Of a DNA stretch of 32,072 nucleotides, positions 1 through 10,947 are shown one piece after another. The stretch comes from Streptomyces rochei (GTDB lineage Bacteria > Actinomycetota > Actinomycetes > Streptomycetales > Streptomycetaceae): the NCBI GenBank assembly GCA_002155895.1, contig MUMD01000017.1, positions 1 to 32,072 on the forward strand. Reading direction: 5' to 3'. A program made the translations under genes and the position numbers. Within the stretch, counting starts at the first letter, position 1; every line of letters starts with the position of its first letter. Below the pieces are notes generated by a model. It saw only the letters and a program-made list of their open reading frames with translations. It was not told where the DNA came from and searched no databases.

Positions 1-19
1 GAATGTGTATAAGAGACAG
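1..19. other. Residual Nextera/Tn5 mosaic-end adapter
   Basis: Bases 3-19 match the last 17 bases of the 19-bp Tn5 mosaic end used in Nextera libraries exactly; only the first two bases are swapped. Translated from base 3 it gives the well-known artefact peptide MCIRDR. This is library adapter rather than chromosome, and it marks the likely end of an assembled contig. Genomic sequence appears to start at about base 20. Confidence 0.93.
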
Positions 20-84
20 GGCGATACCTCCTCCGGGCGCGCCCGCCGCTCACTCCCGCCCCCGGCAAGCCCCCGAAAACGCCC

Positions 85-123
85 GAAGGGCCACCGCACC
101 CTCGCGGGATGCAGTGGCCCTTC
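85..123 (-). terminator. Rho-independent terminator of the peptide transporter gene
   Basis: An inverted repeat pairs 85-94 with 114-123 (10 bp perfect), then a mismatch, then 96-98 with 110-112, around an 11-nt loop. Read on the minus strand it lies 36 nt past the transporter stop codon and is followed by GGGCGTTTTCGG, a short T run. The rest of 20-158 holds nothing else recognisable. Confidence 0.7.
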
Positions 124-158
124 CGGAGACCGGAGCCGTACAGCCGGGTCGGCAGACC

Positions 159-1655
159 TCAGCGGACGTCGCCCATGAGTTCCTTGACGCGCTTGCGGTA
201 CATCCAGATCGCGACACCGGCGAGGACGGCCAGGGCGGCCTCCGCGGCCACGATGCCCGTCTTGTTGAGGTCGACGCCGGCGATGGAGAGCAGACCCGTC
301 GTGGCGTCACCGGCGGTGACGGCCAGGAACCAGACGCCCATCATCTGGGACGCGTACTTCACGGGCGCCATCTTCGTGGTGACCGACAGGCCGACCGGGG
401 AGAGCATCAGCTCACCGCAGGTCTGGACGAAGTAGATCGCCACCAGCCACAGCGCGGCCGCCTTGTGACCGCCGTCCGCGATGGCCAGCGGGGCCAGGAA
501 GAGGAAGAAGGACGCGCCGACCAGGACCAGGCCGAACGAGAACTTCACGATCGTGCTCGGCTCCTTGCCGCGGCGGGCCAGCGCCAGCCACAGGGTGGCG
601 AAGACCGGGGCCAGGGCCATGATGATGACCGGGTTGACCGACTGGAACCAGGAGACCGGGAACTCCCAGCCGAAGACGCTGGTGTCGGTCGAGGAGTCGG
701 CGAAGATCGCCAGGGTCGAACCGCCCTGGTCGTAGATCATCCAGAAGACGGCCGCGGCGACGAAGAACCAGATGTACGCCGACATCTTGGACTGCTCGGC
801 GCGGTCCAGCGACCTGTCGCGCTTGATGCGGGTCAGCACCAGCACCGGGATGATCACGCCGAGCAGGGTCAGCGGGACCAGGATCCAGTTCAGGGTGTAG
901 ACACCGGAGAAGCCGACGATCGCGTAGAAGACGACGGCGAGCGCGGCCCAGAAGGCGGCCTTGCGCAGCGTCGAGGTCTTCTCCTCGGCCGACAACGGCT
1001 TCGGGACGACGCTGGAGTGCGGGGCCAGGTGGCGGCTGCCGATCAGGAACTGGATGACGCCCAGGCCCATGCCGACCGCGGCGAGCGCGAAGCCGAGGTG
1101 CCAGTTGACGTTCTCACCGATGGTGCCGATGATCAGCGGCGCCGCGAAGGCACCGAGGTTGATGCCCATGTAGAAGACGGTGAAGCCACCGTCGCGGCGC
1201 GGGTCGTCGGGACCGCTGTAGAGCTGGCCGACCATCGTGGAGATGTTGGCCTTCAGCAGACCCGAGCCGATGGCGACCAGGCCGAGCCCCGCGAAGAACG
1301 TGCCGGAGGACGGCAGCGCCAGCGTGAGGTGGCCGAGCATGATCACGCCGCCGGCCACGGCGACGGTCTTGCGGGGACCCCAGACGCGGTCACCGAACCA
1401 GCCGCCCGGCATCGTGAGCAGGTACACCAGGGAGAGGTACACCGAGTAGATCGCGGTGGCGGTGCCGGCGTTCATGCCGAGACCACCGGGGGCCACCAGG
1501 TACAGCGGGAGCAGAGCCCTCATGCCGTAGTAGGAGAAACGCTCCCACATCTCGGTCATGAAGAGAGTGGCCAGTCCGCGGGGGTGGCCGAAGAAGGTCT
1601 TCTCGGATCCGGGGGTGCCCGGGGTGACCGAGTCCTTCGTCAGGCTGGACGCCAT
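159..1655 (-). CDS. Proton-dependent oligopeptide transporter (POT/PTR family)
   Basis: A 498-aa membrane protein of the proton-coupled oligopeptide transporter family in the major facilitator superfamily. It is expected to import di- and tripeptides across the cytoplasmic membrane using the proton gradient. The family's diagnostic helix-1 motif E-x-x-E-R-F-x-Y-Y-G is present at residues 35-44 (EMWERFSYYG). The rest is a series of hydrophobic segments consistent with 12-14 helices, and the length is normal for bacterial DtpT-like members. The ATG at 1655 is supported by an AAGGA-like ribosome-binding site about 7 nt upstream. The gene is transcribed alone, has its own terminator, and is divergent from the response regulator gene across a 539-bp gap, so that two-component system is a candidate regulator (inference). 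The substrate range cannot be read from the sequence. Confidence 0.93.
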   Translation of the reverse strand: MASSLTKDSVTPGTPGSEKTFFGHPRGLATLFMTEMWERFSYYGMRALLPLYLVAPGGLGMNAGTATAIYSVYLSLVYLLTMPGGWFGDRVWGPRKTVAVAGGVIMLGHLTLALPSSGTFFAGLGLVAIGSGLLKANISTMVGQLYSGPDDPRRDGGFTVFYMGINLGAFAAPLIIGTIGENVNWHLGFALAAVGMGLGVIQFLIGSRHLAPHSSVVPKPLSAEEKTSTLRKAAFWAALAVVFYAIVGFSGVYTLNWILVPLTLLGVIIPVLVLTRIKRDRSLDRAEQSKMSAYIWFFVAAAVFWMIYDQGGSTLAIFADSSTDTSVFGWEFPVSWFQSVNPVIIMALAPVFATLWLALARRGKEPSTIVKFSFGLVLVGASFFLFLAPLAIADGGHKAAALWLVAIYFVQTCGELMLSPVGLSVTTKMAPVKYASQMMGVWFLAVTAGDATTGLLSIAGVDLNKTGIVAAEAALAVLAGVAIWMYRKRVKELMGDVR

Positions 1656-2194
1656 GGTCGATCCTTGCTGGTCGGGACGCGCTCATGAGGCGATGCGCGC
1701 CCGGTGGGGGGCGGCCGGCACCGGCGGCCTCGCCCGCCCGTCCCACGCCTGAGGGATTCCGCTCCGGATTGCGAAGCGGTGGGCGGCGGCCACCGGGATC
1801 CACGCCTCGCGTACGTCACTGCACGCGGTGAGGCCCGGCCACAGGTCATTCCTTTCGAGGCCGGCCGTGGGGGCCGGCCCGCACACAAAAGAGACCTTCA
1901 GCGTCGAACAGTCGCCAAAGGTCCTCTGGGTGCTACAGGCGCTGATTCACCATACGGCAGGACACCGCCCGGTATGGAAGGACTTGAGACACGGATCACA
2001 GGTGAAACCGGAACCGCGAACGATCTTTCGAAGGTCCCTCACAGGATGACATCCCACAGCCGCAAGTCCGTACCGGGGGGTCGGTCGGGCGGGCCGGCGG
2101 GCGCGTGTCCGGCTCGTCCGCATGTGGGGCCGGGCGGGACGGCCTCCTGGCGATCACGCCCCGGGCCCCGCTCCGGGCGGACTACCATCAGCTC
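1656..2194. other. Divergent 539-bp intergenic region with dyad symmetries
   Basis: No credible gene was found here. The gap must hold the transporter promoter (minus) and the response regulator promoter (plus). Two structures stand out. GGCCGGCC occurs twice, at 1859-1866 and 1872-1879, separated by 5 nt, and can form an 8-bp hairpin in the transporter leader. An interrupted dyad at 1950-1977 has arms CCATAC and GTATGG and could be an operator. Their functions are unknown. Confidence 0.5.
2183..2188 (+). promoter_or_regulatory. Probable -10 box of a leaderless response regulator transcript
   Basis: TACCAT matches the actinobacterial -10 consensus TANNNT and ends 6 nt before the ATG at 2195, which would place the transcription start on or next to the start codon. 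There is no Shine-Dalgarno sequence at a usable distance. No clear -35 box is visible. Confidence 0.5.
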
Positions 2195-2872
2195 ATGACC
2201 CGTGTACTGCTCGCCGAGGACGACGCGTCCATTTCGGAGCCGCTGGCCCGCGCACTGCGCCGGGAAGGGTACGAGGTCGAGGTCCGTGAGGACGGACCGA
2301 CCGCACTCGACGCCGGGCTGCAGGGCGGCATCGATCTGGTCGTGCTCGACCTGGGCCTGCCGGACATGGACGGACTGGAGGTCGCCCGCAGGCTGCGGTC
2401 CGAGGGGCACGCCGTGCCGATCCTGATCCTGACCGCGCGCGCCGACGAGGTGGACACCGTCGTCGGGCTCGACGCGGGCGCCGACGACTACGTCACCAAG
2501 CCCTTCCGCCTCGCCGAGCTGCTCGCCCGGGTCCGCGCCCTGCTGCGGCGCGGCGCCGTCGAGCCGCCGCAGCCGCCCGCCACGCACGGCGTGCGCATCG
2601 ACGTCGAGTCGCACCGGGCCTGGATGGGCGAGGAGGAGCTCCAGCTCACCGCCAAGGAGTTCGACCTGCTGCGGGTGCTGGTGCGCGACGCCGGCCGGGT
2701 CGTCACCCGCGACCAGCTGATGCGCGAGGTCTGGGACACCACCTGGTGGTCCTCGACCAAGACCCTCGACATGCACATCTCCTGGCTGCGCAAGAAGCTG
2801 GGTGACGACGCGGCGAACCCGCGCTACATCGCCACCGTGCGCGGCGTGGGCTTCCGCTTCGAGAAGAACTGA
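2195..2872 (+). CDS. OmpR/PhoB-family response regulator
   Basis: A 225-aa two-component response regulator. The N-terminal receiver domain (about 1-118) has the acidic pair D9/D10, the phospho-acceptor D52 (in VLDLGLPDMDG), T80 and K102, all as expected for an active receiver. The C-terminal winged-helix DNA-binding domain (about 128-223) ends with the typical YIATVRGVGFRF wing. It should bind promoter DNA after phosphorylation by the sensor kinase encoded 52 bp downstream, which is almost certainly co-transcribed. The ATG at 2195 was chosen because it begins the conserved first strand (MTRVLLAEDD). An upstream extension to 2105 would add residues not found in the family. Targets are unknown; the divergent peptide transporter is the nearest candidate. 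Confidence 0.95.
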   Translation: MTRVLLAEDDASISEPLARALRREGYEVEVREDGPTALDAGLQGGIDLVVLDLGLPDMDGLEVARRLRSEGHAVPILILTARADEVDTVVGLDAGADDYVTKPFRLAELLARVRALLRRGAVEPPQPPATHGVRIDVESHRAWMGEEELQLTAKEFDLLRVLVRDAGRVVTRDQLMREVWDTTWWSSTKTLDMHISWLRKKLGDDAANPRYIATVRGVGFRFEKN

Positions 2873-2924
2873 GCAGCGACATCACCCGCCGACCACGGCG
2901 CCAGGACCGCCCGGGTAAGAGGAC

Positions 2925-4196
2925 ATGCGCCGTCGACTGATCCAGTCCACGCTCGCCGTGGTGCTCGTCGTGATCGCCGTCTTCGGCGTCTCGCTCGTCA
3001 TCGTCGAGACCCGCACCATCAGCAGCACCGCCCAGGAGCGGGTCGACCTGGAGGCCGTGCGGCTGGCCAGCATCGTGGACAGCCGGCTGCTCGGCGCCGG
3101 GTCGGTCGACGCCAAGTTCCTGCGCGAGCAGATCCGGGACGCCCGGTACGCCGAGATCCGCATCCCCGGCGAGCCGGTCATCGAGGTCGGCAGCCGCCCG
3201 ACCGGCGAGGTCATCCGGGGCACGGCCACCGGCGAGGAGGGGGAGACGGTCCTCGTCGAGGAGCCCAGCTCCTCGGTGACCCGCGAGGTCGGCCGGACCC
3301 TGCTGATCATCGGGCTGGTGGCGCTGCTCGCGGTGGTCGCGGCGGTGCTGCTGGCGATCCGGCAGGCCAACCGCCTCGCCTCCCCGCTCACCGACCTCGC
3401 CGAGACCGCCGAACGTCTCGGCTCCGGCGATCCGCGCCCCCGCCACAAGCGCTACGGCGTCCCCGAGCTGGACCGGGTCGCGGACGTGCTGGACTCCTCC
3501 GCCGAGCGCATCGCCCGGATGCTCACCGCCGAACGCAGGCTGGCCGCCGACGCCTCCCACCAGCTGCGCACGCCGCTGACCGCGCTGTCGATGCGGCTGG
3601 AGGAGATCACCCTCACCGATGATCCGGAGACGGTGAAGGAGGAGGCGACGATCGCGTTGTCGCAGGTGGAGCGGTTGACGGACGTCGTGGACCGGCTGCT
3701 GACCAACAGCCGCGACCCGCGCAGCGGCTCGGCCGTCACCTTCGAGCTGGACGACGTCATCCAGCAGCAGATCGACGAGTGGCGTCCCGCCTACCGCAGC
3801 GAGGGGCGGGCGATCGTCAGCTCCGGCAAGCGGCACCTGACGGCCGTGGGCACCCCGGGCGCGGTCGCCCAGGTGCTGGCCGCGCTGATCGAGAACTCCC
3901 TGATGCACGGCGGGGGCACGGTGGCCCTGCGGACCCGGGTGACCGGCAACCAGGCGGTGGTCGAGGTCACCGACGAGGGGGCCGGCGTGCCGGGCGAGCT
4001 GGGGGCGCGGATCTTCGAACGGGCGATCAGCGGGCGCAACTCCACGGGCATCGGCCTGGCCGTCGCCCGCGACCTCGCCGAGGCCGACGGCGGCCGGCTG
4101 GAACTCCTCCAGGGCCGGCCCCCGGTGTTCGGTCTGTTCCTCTCCCGCACCCAGCCGCCGAAGACGTCCGGGGACTCGGGGGAGACGGTGCGCTAG
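2925..4196 (+). CDS. Membrane sensor histidine kinase
   Basis: A 423-aa sensor kinase. Transmembrane segments at about 5-27 and 125-145 flank an extracytoplasmic sensor region of about 95 residues. A HAMP linker (about 147-200) is followed by the dimerisation/phospho-acceptor domain, with H212 in the H-box SHQLRTPL. The ATPase domain has its N-box at ENSLMHGG (N324), G1 box at DEGAG (350-354), F-box at IFER (363-366) and G2 box at GIGLAV (375-380). All catalytic boxes are intact. It should autophosphorylate H212 and pass phosphate to D52 of the upstream regulator. An AGAGGA ribosome-binding site precedes the ATG. The signal sensed by the small external domain is not recognisable. Confidence 0.95.
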   Translation: MRRRLIQSTLAVVLVVIAVFGVSLVIVETRTISSTAQERVDLEAVRLASIVDSRLLGAGSVDAKFLREQIRDARYAEIRIPGEPVIEVGSRPTGEVIRGTATGEEGETVLVEEPSSSVTREVGRTLLIIGLVALLAVVAAVLLAIRQANRLASPLTDLAETAERLGSGDPRPRHKRYGVPELDRVADVLDSSAERIARMLTAERRLAADASHQLRTPLTALSMRLEEITLTDDPETVKEEATIALSQVERLTDVVDRLLTNSRDPRSGSAVTFELDDVIQQQIDEWRPAYRSEGRAIVSSGKRHLTAVGTPGAVAQVLAALIENSLMHGGGTVALRTRVTGNQAVVEVTDEGAGVPGELGARIFERAISGRNSTGIGLAVARDLAEADGGRLELLQGRPPVFGLFLSRTQPPKTSGDSGETVR

Positions 4197-4223
4197 CGGG
4201 CCGCGGCGCTCCGGGCGGCCCGC
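4196..4223. terminator. Bidirectional hairpin between kinase and gtrA-like gene
   Basis: A 9-bp G/C stem pairs 4196-4204 with 4215-4223 around a 10-nt loop. It sits exactly between two convergent stop codons and starts on the last base of the kinase stop. It has no T run, as is common for Streptomyces terminators. Confidence 0.5.
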
Positions 4224-4236
4224 CGGCCGCGAAGAC

Positions 4237-4809
4237 TCAGCGGTGGACCGCCGGGGTCCCGTCCGTGGCGGGCACCGCCGTCGGCTGCTCGTGCTCCAGG
4301 AAGGTCTCCGCCCGCGTCACCGGCTCCGGGGCCGGAAGCGTGCGGAAGACCCAGGTGCGGTACGACCAGAAGCGGAAGAGCGTGCCGATGCCGATGCCGA
4401 GGAACTTGAAGATGTTGCTCTGCAGCGGGCTGTCCCAGCCGAAGCCGTACGTCGCCGTGTAGAGCACGCCGTTCTCGATCACCAGACCGACGGCGCTGAA
4501 CAGCAGGAACAGCGACATCTCGCGGGTGCGGCCGCTCTTGTCGCGGTCCCGGTAGGTGAAGTACCGGAAGCCCAGGTAGTTGAAGACGATCGCGAAGACG
4601 GTCGCGATGATGCTGGCCCGCACCACCTGGAGGTCGGTGACGTGCCGTACGAAGTTGAAGACCAGGAGGTTCACCAGAACCCCCGCCCCGCCCACCGCGC
4701 CGAACTTCACGACCTCGCGGACCAGCCGGTCGACCCGTGCCCGCAGGGTGGCGCGGGGTGCGGGCGCAGCCGGGGGAGCCGGGTGAGCACCCGAGGAACC
4801 CTGTCCCAT
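4237..4809 (-). CDS. GtrA-family membrane protein
   Basis: A 190-aa small membrane protein of the GtrA family, whose members are proposed to flip or present polyprenyl-phosphate-linked sugars for cell-surface glycosylation. A proline/alanine-rich cytoplasmic N-terminus (1-25) precedes four hydrophobic segments at about 34-54, 65-84, 99-121 and 131-149. Family signatures include KFGAVGG at the start of helix 1, NYLGFRYFTYR after helix 2 and RFWSYRTWVF after helix 4. It has no catalytic domain. It is divergent from purK and convergent with the kinase, so it is a single-gene unit. A role in the envelope glycopolymer pathways suggested by the rest of the window is plausible but not shown. Confidence 0.88.
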   Translation of the reverse strand: MGQGSSGAHPAPPAAPAPRATLRARVDRLVREVVKFGAVGGAGVLVNLLVFNFVRHVTDLQVVRASIIATVFAIVFNYLGFRYFTYRDRDKSGRTREMSLFLLFSAVGLVIENGVLYTATYGFGWDSPLQSNIFKFLGIGIGTLFRFWSYRTWVFRTLPAPEPVTRAETFLEHEQPTAVPATDGTPAVHR

Positions 4810-4851
4810 GGTCGTGCAGGCCCCCGTCCGTGGGTAGGCGTCAATCCGTTC

Positions 4852-4857
4852 ATGCTA
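4852..4857 (-). promoter_or_regulatory. Candidate -10 box for the gtrA-like gene
   Basis: TAGCAT on the minus strand matches TANNNT and lies about 43 nt before the ATG at 4809. No convincing -35 box is present, so this is only a candidate. Confidence 0.3.
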
Positions 4858-4963
4858 ACCACCCGGACGCGCGATCTTCCTGCGGACGGACCCGGGGCGG
4901 CGGCCGGGGGCCGCGGGAAGGGCCGGGAAACGGCCGGTAAACAGGTGGGCCCCGCGCGGCCGA

Positions 4964-4969
4964 TACGCT
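4964..4969 (+). promoter_or_regulatory. Probable -10 box of a leaderless purK transcript
   Basis: TACGCT fits TANNNT and ends 6 nt before the GTG start of purK at 4976, the same geometry seen at the response regulator gene. There is no separate ribosome-binding site at normal spacing apart from the overlapping GGGG. Confidence 0.5.
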
Positions 4970-4975
4970 AGGGGT

Positions 4976-7838
<2,863 letters not shown>

Positions 7839-7845
7839 TCCGGGT

Positions 7846-7880
7846 GCGCGCGGGTGCGGCCGCCTGGCCCACCCGCGCGC
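7846..7880. terminator. Bidirectional terminator hairpin
   Basis: An 11-bp perfect stem pairs 7846-7856 with 7870-7880 around a 13-nt loop, centred in the 49-bp gap between the convergent dipeptidase and lipoprotein genes. Confidence 0.65.
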
Positions 7881-7887
7881 GGCGGGC

Positions 7888-9198
7888 TCAGCCCGCGGTC
7901 CGGTAGGCCGTCACCGCGTTGTCCTCCTCGGCGAGGGCGATGCCGACGTAACCGTCAGTGACGTAGGGCGCGATCCCCGGCCGGGTCTCCACGTCCTCGC
8001 CGGTGGCGGCGTCCACGACGACCGGGCCGTTCTCGGCGGTGGTGCCGTACACCAGGCCCTCGCGCACCAGCGTCACCTCGGGGGCGGTGCGGGTGCCGGC
8101 CTCGTCGGGCAGCGCCCACCGCTCCCGGCCGGTCGCGGCGTCGAAGGCGGCGACCTGATCGGCGTCCGTGCACACGGTGGTGGAGACGCCGTCGTAACGG
8201 CAGGTGCCGCCGGTCGCCGAGTCCCCGGGGAAGCGCCGCACCTCCTTGCCGGAGGCCGCGTCCAGCAGGAGCGCGCCGTCGCCCTCGTCGACCACGTAGC
8301 CGCTCGCCACCACCGTCTTCGGGCCGGCCGCGGAGAGCCTCTCGGCGGCCACGCCGGACTCGGACCACCGCTCCTCGCCGGTGGCCGGGTCGAGCCCCAC
8401 CACCCGCCGGTCGGTGCCGTCCTCGTCCAGGCGCAGCCCCACCACGGTGCCGCCCGCGACGACCGCCCCCTCCTGGAAGTCGCCCGGCGCCGACCAGACC
8501 TTGCGGCGGCTGTCGAGATCGACGCCGAAGAGCTGCCCGTGCCCCATGACCACCACGACGCGGCCACTGCGCCCGACGACCTCGCTCTGGCCCTCCTCGA
8601 CGGAGTAGTGGCCCTCGGCGAGCGGGATCTCCACCGACCACGCCTTGGTGCCCTGCGCGGCGTCGGCGGCCATCAGCTCCAGCGCGTCGTGGCCCTTGGT
8701 CGTGCCCGCTCCCGGCACCCGACCGACGAGGGCCGCCAGCACCAGCGTCTTCCCGCCGTGCTCCGTGACGAGCGGCCTGCGGGCCGTGTTGCCGCCCACG
8801 AAGGGCCCCAGGTCGTCGAGCCTGGCGAGCGGTTCGCGCTCGGGCGTGATCAGGATCGGGTCGCTGGGGACGTACCCGCTGACGATCTCCAGACCGTCGG
8901 GCCTGGCGATGTACACGACGCCCTTGTCCAGGGCGATGGGCAGAGGATGCTGTACGCCCGCGATGGCGACGTTGCCCTCCCCGGCCGACTCGGGCAGCGC
9001 GACGGCCCGGTCCGTGGAGAACCGCTTCGGCGCCTCGACGTGCCGTATCCGCTCGGAGGGCGTCGCGGACGTTTCGGCGGACGCCTTGCCGCCGGAGCCG
9101 GCGCCCTTCGGGTCGTCACCGCCGGATCCCCCGCACGCGCAGAGCGCGAGCGCCGCCACCACACCGACGGCACCCCGTGCGGCCACCCCGTGCTTCAT
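7888..9198 (-). CDS. Lipoprotein with PQQ-like beta-propeller repeats
   Basis: A 436-aa predicted exported lipoprotein. The N-terminal signal (MKHG, then a hydrophobic stretch to about residue 19) ends in the lipobox L19-C20-A21-C22, giving C22 as the lipidated residue, followed by a Gly/Ser/Ala-rich linker to about 50. The remainder carries repeated blade motifs such as GLDPATGEERW, LLDAASGKEVRRF, AFDAATGRERW and VDAATGEDVETR, typical of PQQ-like (PQQ_2) propellers. These act as binding scaffolds and generally bind no PQQ here. The ATG at 9198 has a strong GAGGGGG ribosome-binding site. It sits convergent to the active dipeptidase and divergent from the inactive one. Ligand and partner are unknown. 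Confidence 0.88.
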   Translation of the reverse strand: MKHGVAARGAVGVVAALALCACGGSGGDDPKGAGSGGKASAETSATPSERIRHVEAPKRFSTDRAVALPESAGEGNVAIAGVQHPLPIALDKGVVYIARPDGLEIVSGYVPSDPILITPEREPLARLDDLGPFVGGNTARRPLVTEHGGKTLVLAALVGRVPGAGTTKGHDALELMAADAAQGTKAWSVEIPLAEGHYSVEEGQSEVVGRSGRVVVVMGHGQLFGVDLDSRRKVWSAPGDFQEGAVVAGGTVVGLRLDEDGTDRRVVGLDPATGEERWSESGVAAERLSAAGPKTVVASGYVVDEGDGALLLDAASGKEVRRFPGDSATGGTCRYDGVSTTVCTDADQVAAFDAATGRERWALPDEAGTRTAPEVTLVREGLVYGTTAENGPVVVDAATGEDVETRPGIAPYVTDGYVGIALAEEDNAVTAYRTAG

Positions 9199-9231
9199 GA
9201 AGTTCCCCCTCTGTCGATCAAGACGGAGGTG

Positions 9232-9237
9232 AGGATA
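9232..9237 (-). promoter_or_regulatory. Candidate -10 box for the lipoprotein gene
   Basis: TATCCT on the minus strand lies 33 nt before the start codon, giving a short leader that contains the strong GAGGGGG ribosome-binding site. The -35 region is not recognisable. Confidence 0.4.
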
Positions 9238-9377
9238 GCCAACCGGACGGTGCCGCACCGAGCCGCGCCGACGGGCCGGGCGCGTGCGCCGTACCCCCGA
9301 ACGCCCCGCCCACCAGGAAGCCCTTTCCGCTCCGTGCGACGGTGGCCTCAACGCACGACGACCGTACGGAGCCCGCC

Positions 9378-10508
9378 ATGGCAGACCTCCAGGACGACCT
9401 GCACCCCGGCACCGAGGCCGCCGGGCTCGACGACCTGCCCGCGTCGTCCGCCGCCGAGGTCTTCCCGCCGGAGCCCTACGCCCCCGTGTCCGACCCCGGC
9501 GACGAGCCCCTGACCCGCGCCCACGCCGTGCTGGCCGCCCACCCGGTCGCCGACGGCTACAACGGCCTGGCCGGTGCGCTCAGGCACCTGCCCTGGTACG
9601 ACCTGGAGCTGGGCGAGAGCGCCGTCGACACCGATGTGCCGCGGCTGCGCGCGGGACACGTGGGCGCGCTCTTCTGGTCGCTGCACCTGCCCGACGCGGT
9701 CGACGCGGACCGGGCGGTCGGCGCGACCCTGGAGCAGCTGGACCTGATCAAGACGGTCGTACGCGCCCACCCGGAGGGCCTGCGCCTGGCCCACGACGCC
9801 GGGGAGGCCATCGACGCCCGCAACTGCGGCCGGGTCGCCGTGCTGCCGGGCCCCGCGGGCGCCACCGCGATCGGCGACTGCCTCGGCATCCTGCGCTCCC
9901 TGCACGCCCTCGGCCTGCGCGTGCTCACCCTGACCGGCGCGAGGTGGGCGAGCGAGGCGGGACTGACCCGGTTCGGCGAGGAGGTGGTCCGCGAGATGAA
10001 CCGGCTCGGCGTGATCGCCGACCTCTCCGGCGCCTCGGCCGAGACCGTCCGCCGCACCTTCGCCGTCTCCAAGGCGCCCGCGCTGTGCACCCGCTCCGCC
10101 GCCCGCGCCCTGCGCCCGCACCCCGCCAACCTCCCCGACGACCTGCTCGTGGAGCTGGGCGCGGCCGGGGGCCTGTGCATGGTGCCGCTGACGGCCGAGC
10201 AGACCGGTCCGACCGTCCGGGACGTCGCCGACCACCTCGACCACGTCCGCTCGGTGGCCGGCCCGCTCAGCGTCGGCCTGTCCGGCACCTACGACGCCGG
10301 CACCGCGCACCCGCTGGAGCTGGGCGACGCCTCCTGCTACCCGCGGCTCATCGCCGAGCTGCTGCGCCGGGGCTGGGACGAGGCGGACGTCGCCATGCTG
10401 ACCTGGGGCAACGTCCAGCGGGTGCTGCGCGGCGCGGCCTTCACCGCCCGCGCGGCCCAGCTGCGCCGGCAGCCGTCGACGGCGACGATCGCCGACCTCG
10501 ACGGCTGA
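9378..10508 (+). CDS. Inactive M19 dipeptidase homologue (pseudoenzyme)
   Basis: A 376-aa paralogue of the dipeptidase encoded 1.5 kb upstream. The fold is well kept: [44 protein letters not shown] and the closing ATIADLDG all align. Every zinc ligand is gone, however. HND becomes YNG (Y61, G63), the bridging Glu aligns with A160, the DLSH histidine is G218 and the FSHSS histidine is R239. It cannot use the M19 di-zinc mechanism and is more likely a binding or regulatory protein. An extra N-terminal stretch of about 50 residues is acidic and proline-rich. The ATG at 9378 has GGAG at good spacing; a GTG at 9342 is an alternative. The reading frame is intact with no sign of decay, suggesting selection for another function. 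Confidence 0.88.
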   Translation: MADLQDDLHPGTEAAGLDDLPASSAAEVFPPEPYAPVSDPGDEPLTRAHAVLAAHPVADGYNGLAGALRHLPWYDLELGESAVDTDVPRLRAGHVGALFWSLHLPDAVDADRAVGATLEQLDLIKTVVRAHPEGLRLAHDAGEAIDARNCGRVAVLPGPAGATAIGDCLGILRSLHALGLRVLTLTGARWASEAGLTRFGEEVVREMNRLGVIADLSGASAETVRRTFAVSKAPALCTRSAARALRPHPANLPDDLLVELGAAGGLCMVPLTAEQTGPTVRDVADHLDHVRSVAGPLSVGLSGTYDAGTAHPLELGDASCYPRLIAELLRRGWDEADVAMLTWGNVQRVLRGAAFTARAAQLRRQPSTATIADLDG

Positions 10509-10521
10509 GGCGCCCGCGGGC

Positions 10522-10914
10522 TCAGGCGTGCTCGATCCGGCACAGGCAGAACGGGTGCCCCGCCGGATCGGCGTAGACCATGAAGCCCTTCTTCTCCCGG
10601 TCCTCCAGGTCGAGGGGCCGGGCGCCGAGCGCGAGCACCCGCTCGTGCGCCGCGTCCATCTCGGCCCAGGTCGCCCCGCCGTCGAAGTCGAGGTGGAACT
10701 GCTGGGCGTTGCGGTCGGAGCGGGGCCATTCGGGCGGGGTCAGCCCGGGCGCCCGCTGGAAGGACAGCCGCGGCCCGCCCGGTACCTGGAGCACCACCCA
10801 GTCCGGGTCCTGCTCGTCGGGCGTGCCTCCGCCGACCTGCGCGTAGAAGCGGGCCAGTTCGGCCGGCTCGGGGCAGTCGACGACGACGGAACGGAAACGG
10901 GCCACGGATGCCAC
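10522..10914 (-). CDS. VOC-family (glyoxalase-like) protein 1
   Basis: A 130-aa cytoplasmic protein with a single vicinal-oxygen-chelate/glyoxalase-like domain. Landmarks are VVDCPEPAELARFYA near the start, the AQQFHLDFD strand at about 70-78 and YADPAGHPFCLC near the end. Family members include metal-dependent lyases, dioxygenases and drug-binding resistance proteins; the substrate cannot be assigned here. The GTG start has GGGAGG about 5 nt upstream. It is the second gene of a minus-strand pair with a close paralogue 33 bp upstream. Its 3' end lies 13 bp from the convergent inactive dipeptidase gene. Confidence 0.85.
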   Translation of the reverse strand: MASVARFRSVVVDCPEPAELARFYAQVGGGTPDEQDPDWVVLQVPGGPRLSFQRAPGLTPPEWPRSDRNAQQFHLDFDGGATWAEMDAAHERVLALGARPLDLEDREKKGFMVYADPAGHPFCLCRIEHA

Positions 10915-10947
10915 GGGGGCCTCCCGAGTTGACGACGGGGTGGGTGT

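Noticed and set aside
3-1688. Long open frame on the plus strand across the transporter gene
   Set aside because: It begins inside the adapter, is antisense to a clear POT-family gene, and its product is low-complexity Arg/Gly/Asp-rich, as expected from a shadow frame in high-GC DNA.
9378-10508. Pseudogene call for the second M19 homologue
   Set aside because: The frame is intact, the fold motifs and C-terminus are conserved and a ribosome-binding site is present; only the metal ligands are missing, fitting a pseudoenzyme better than a decayed gene.
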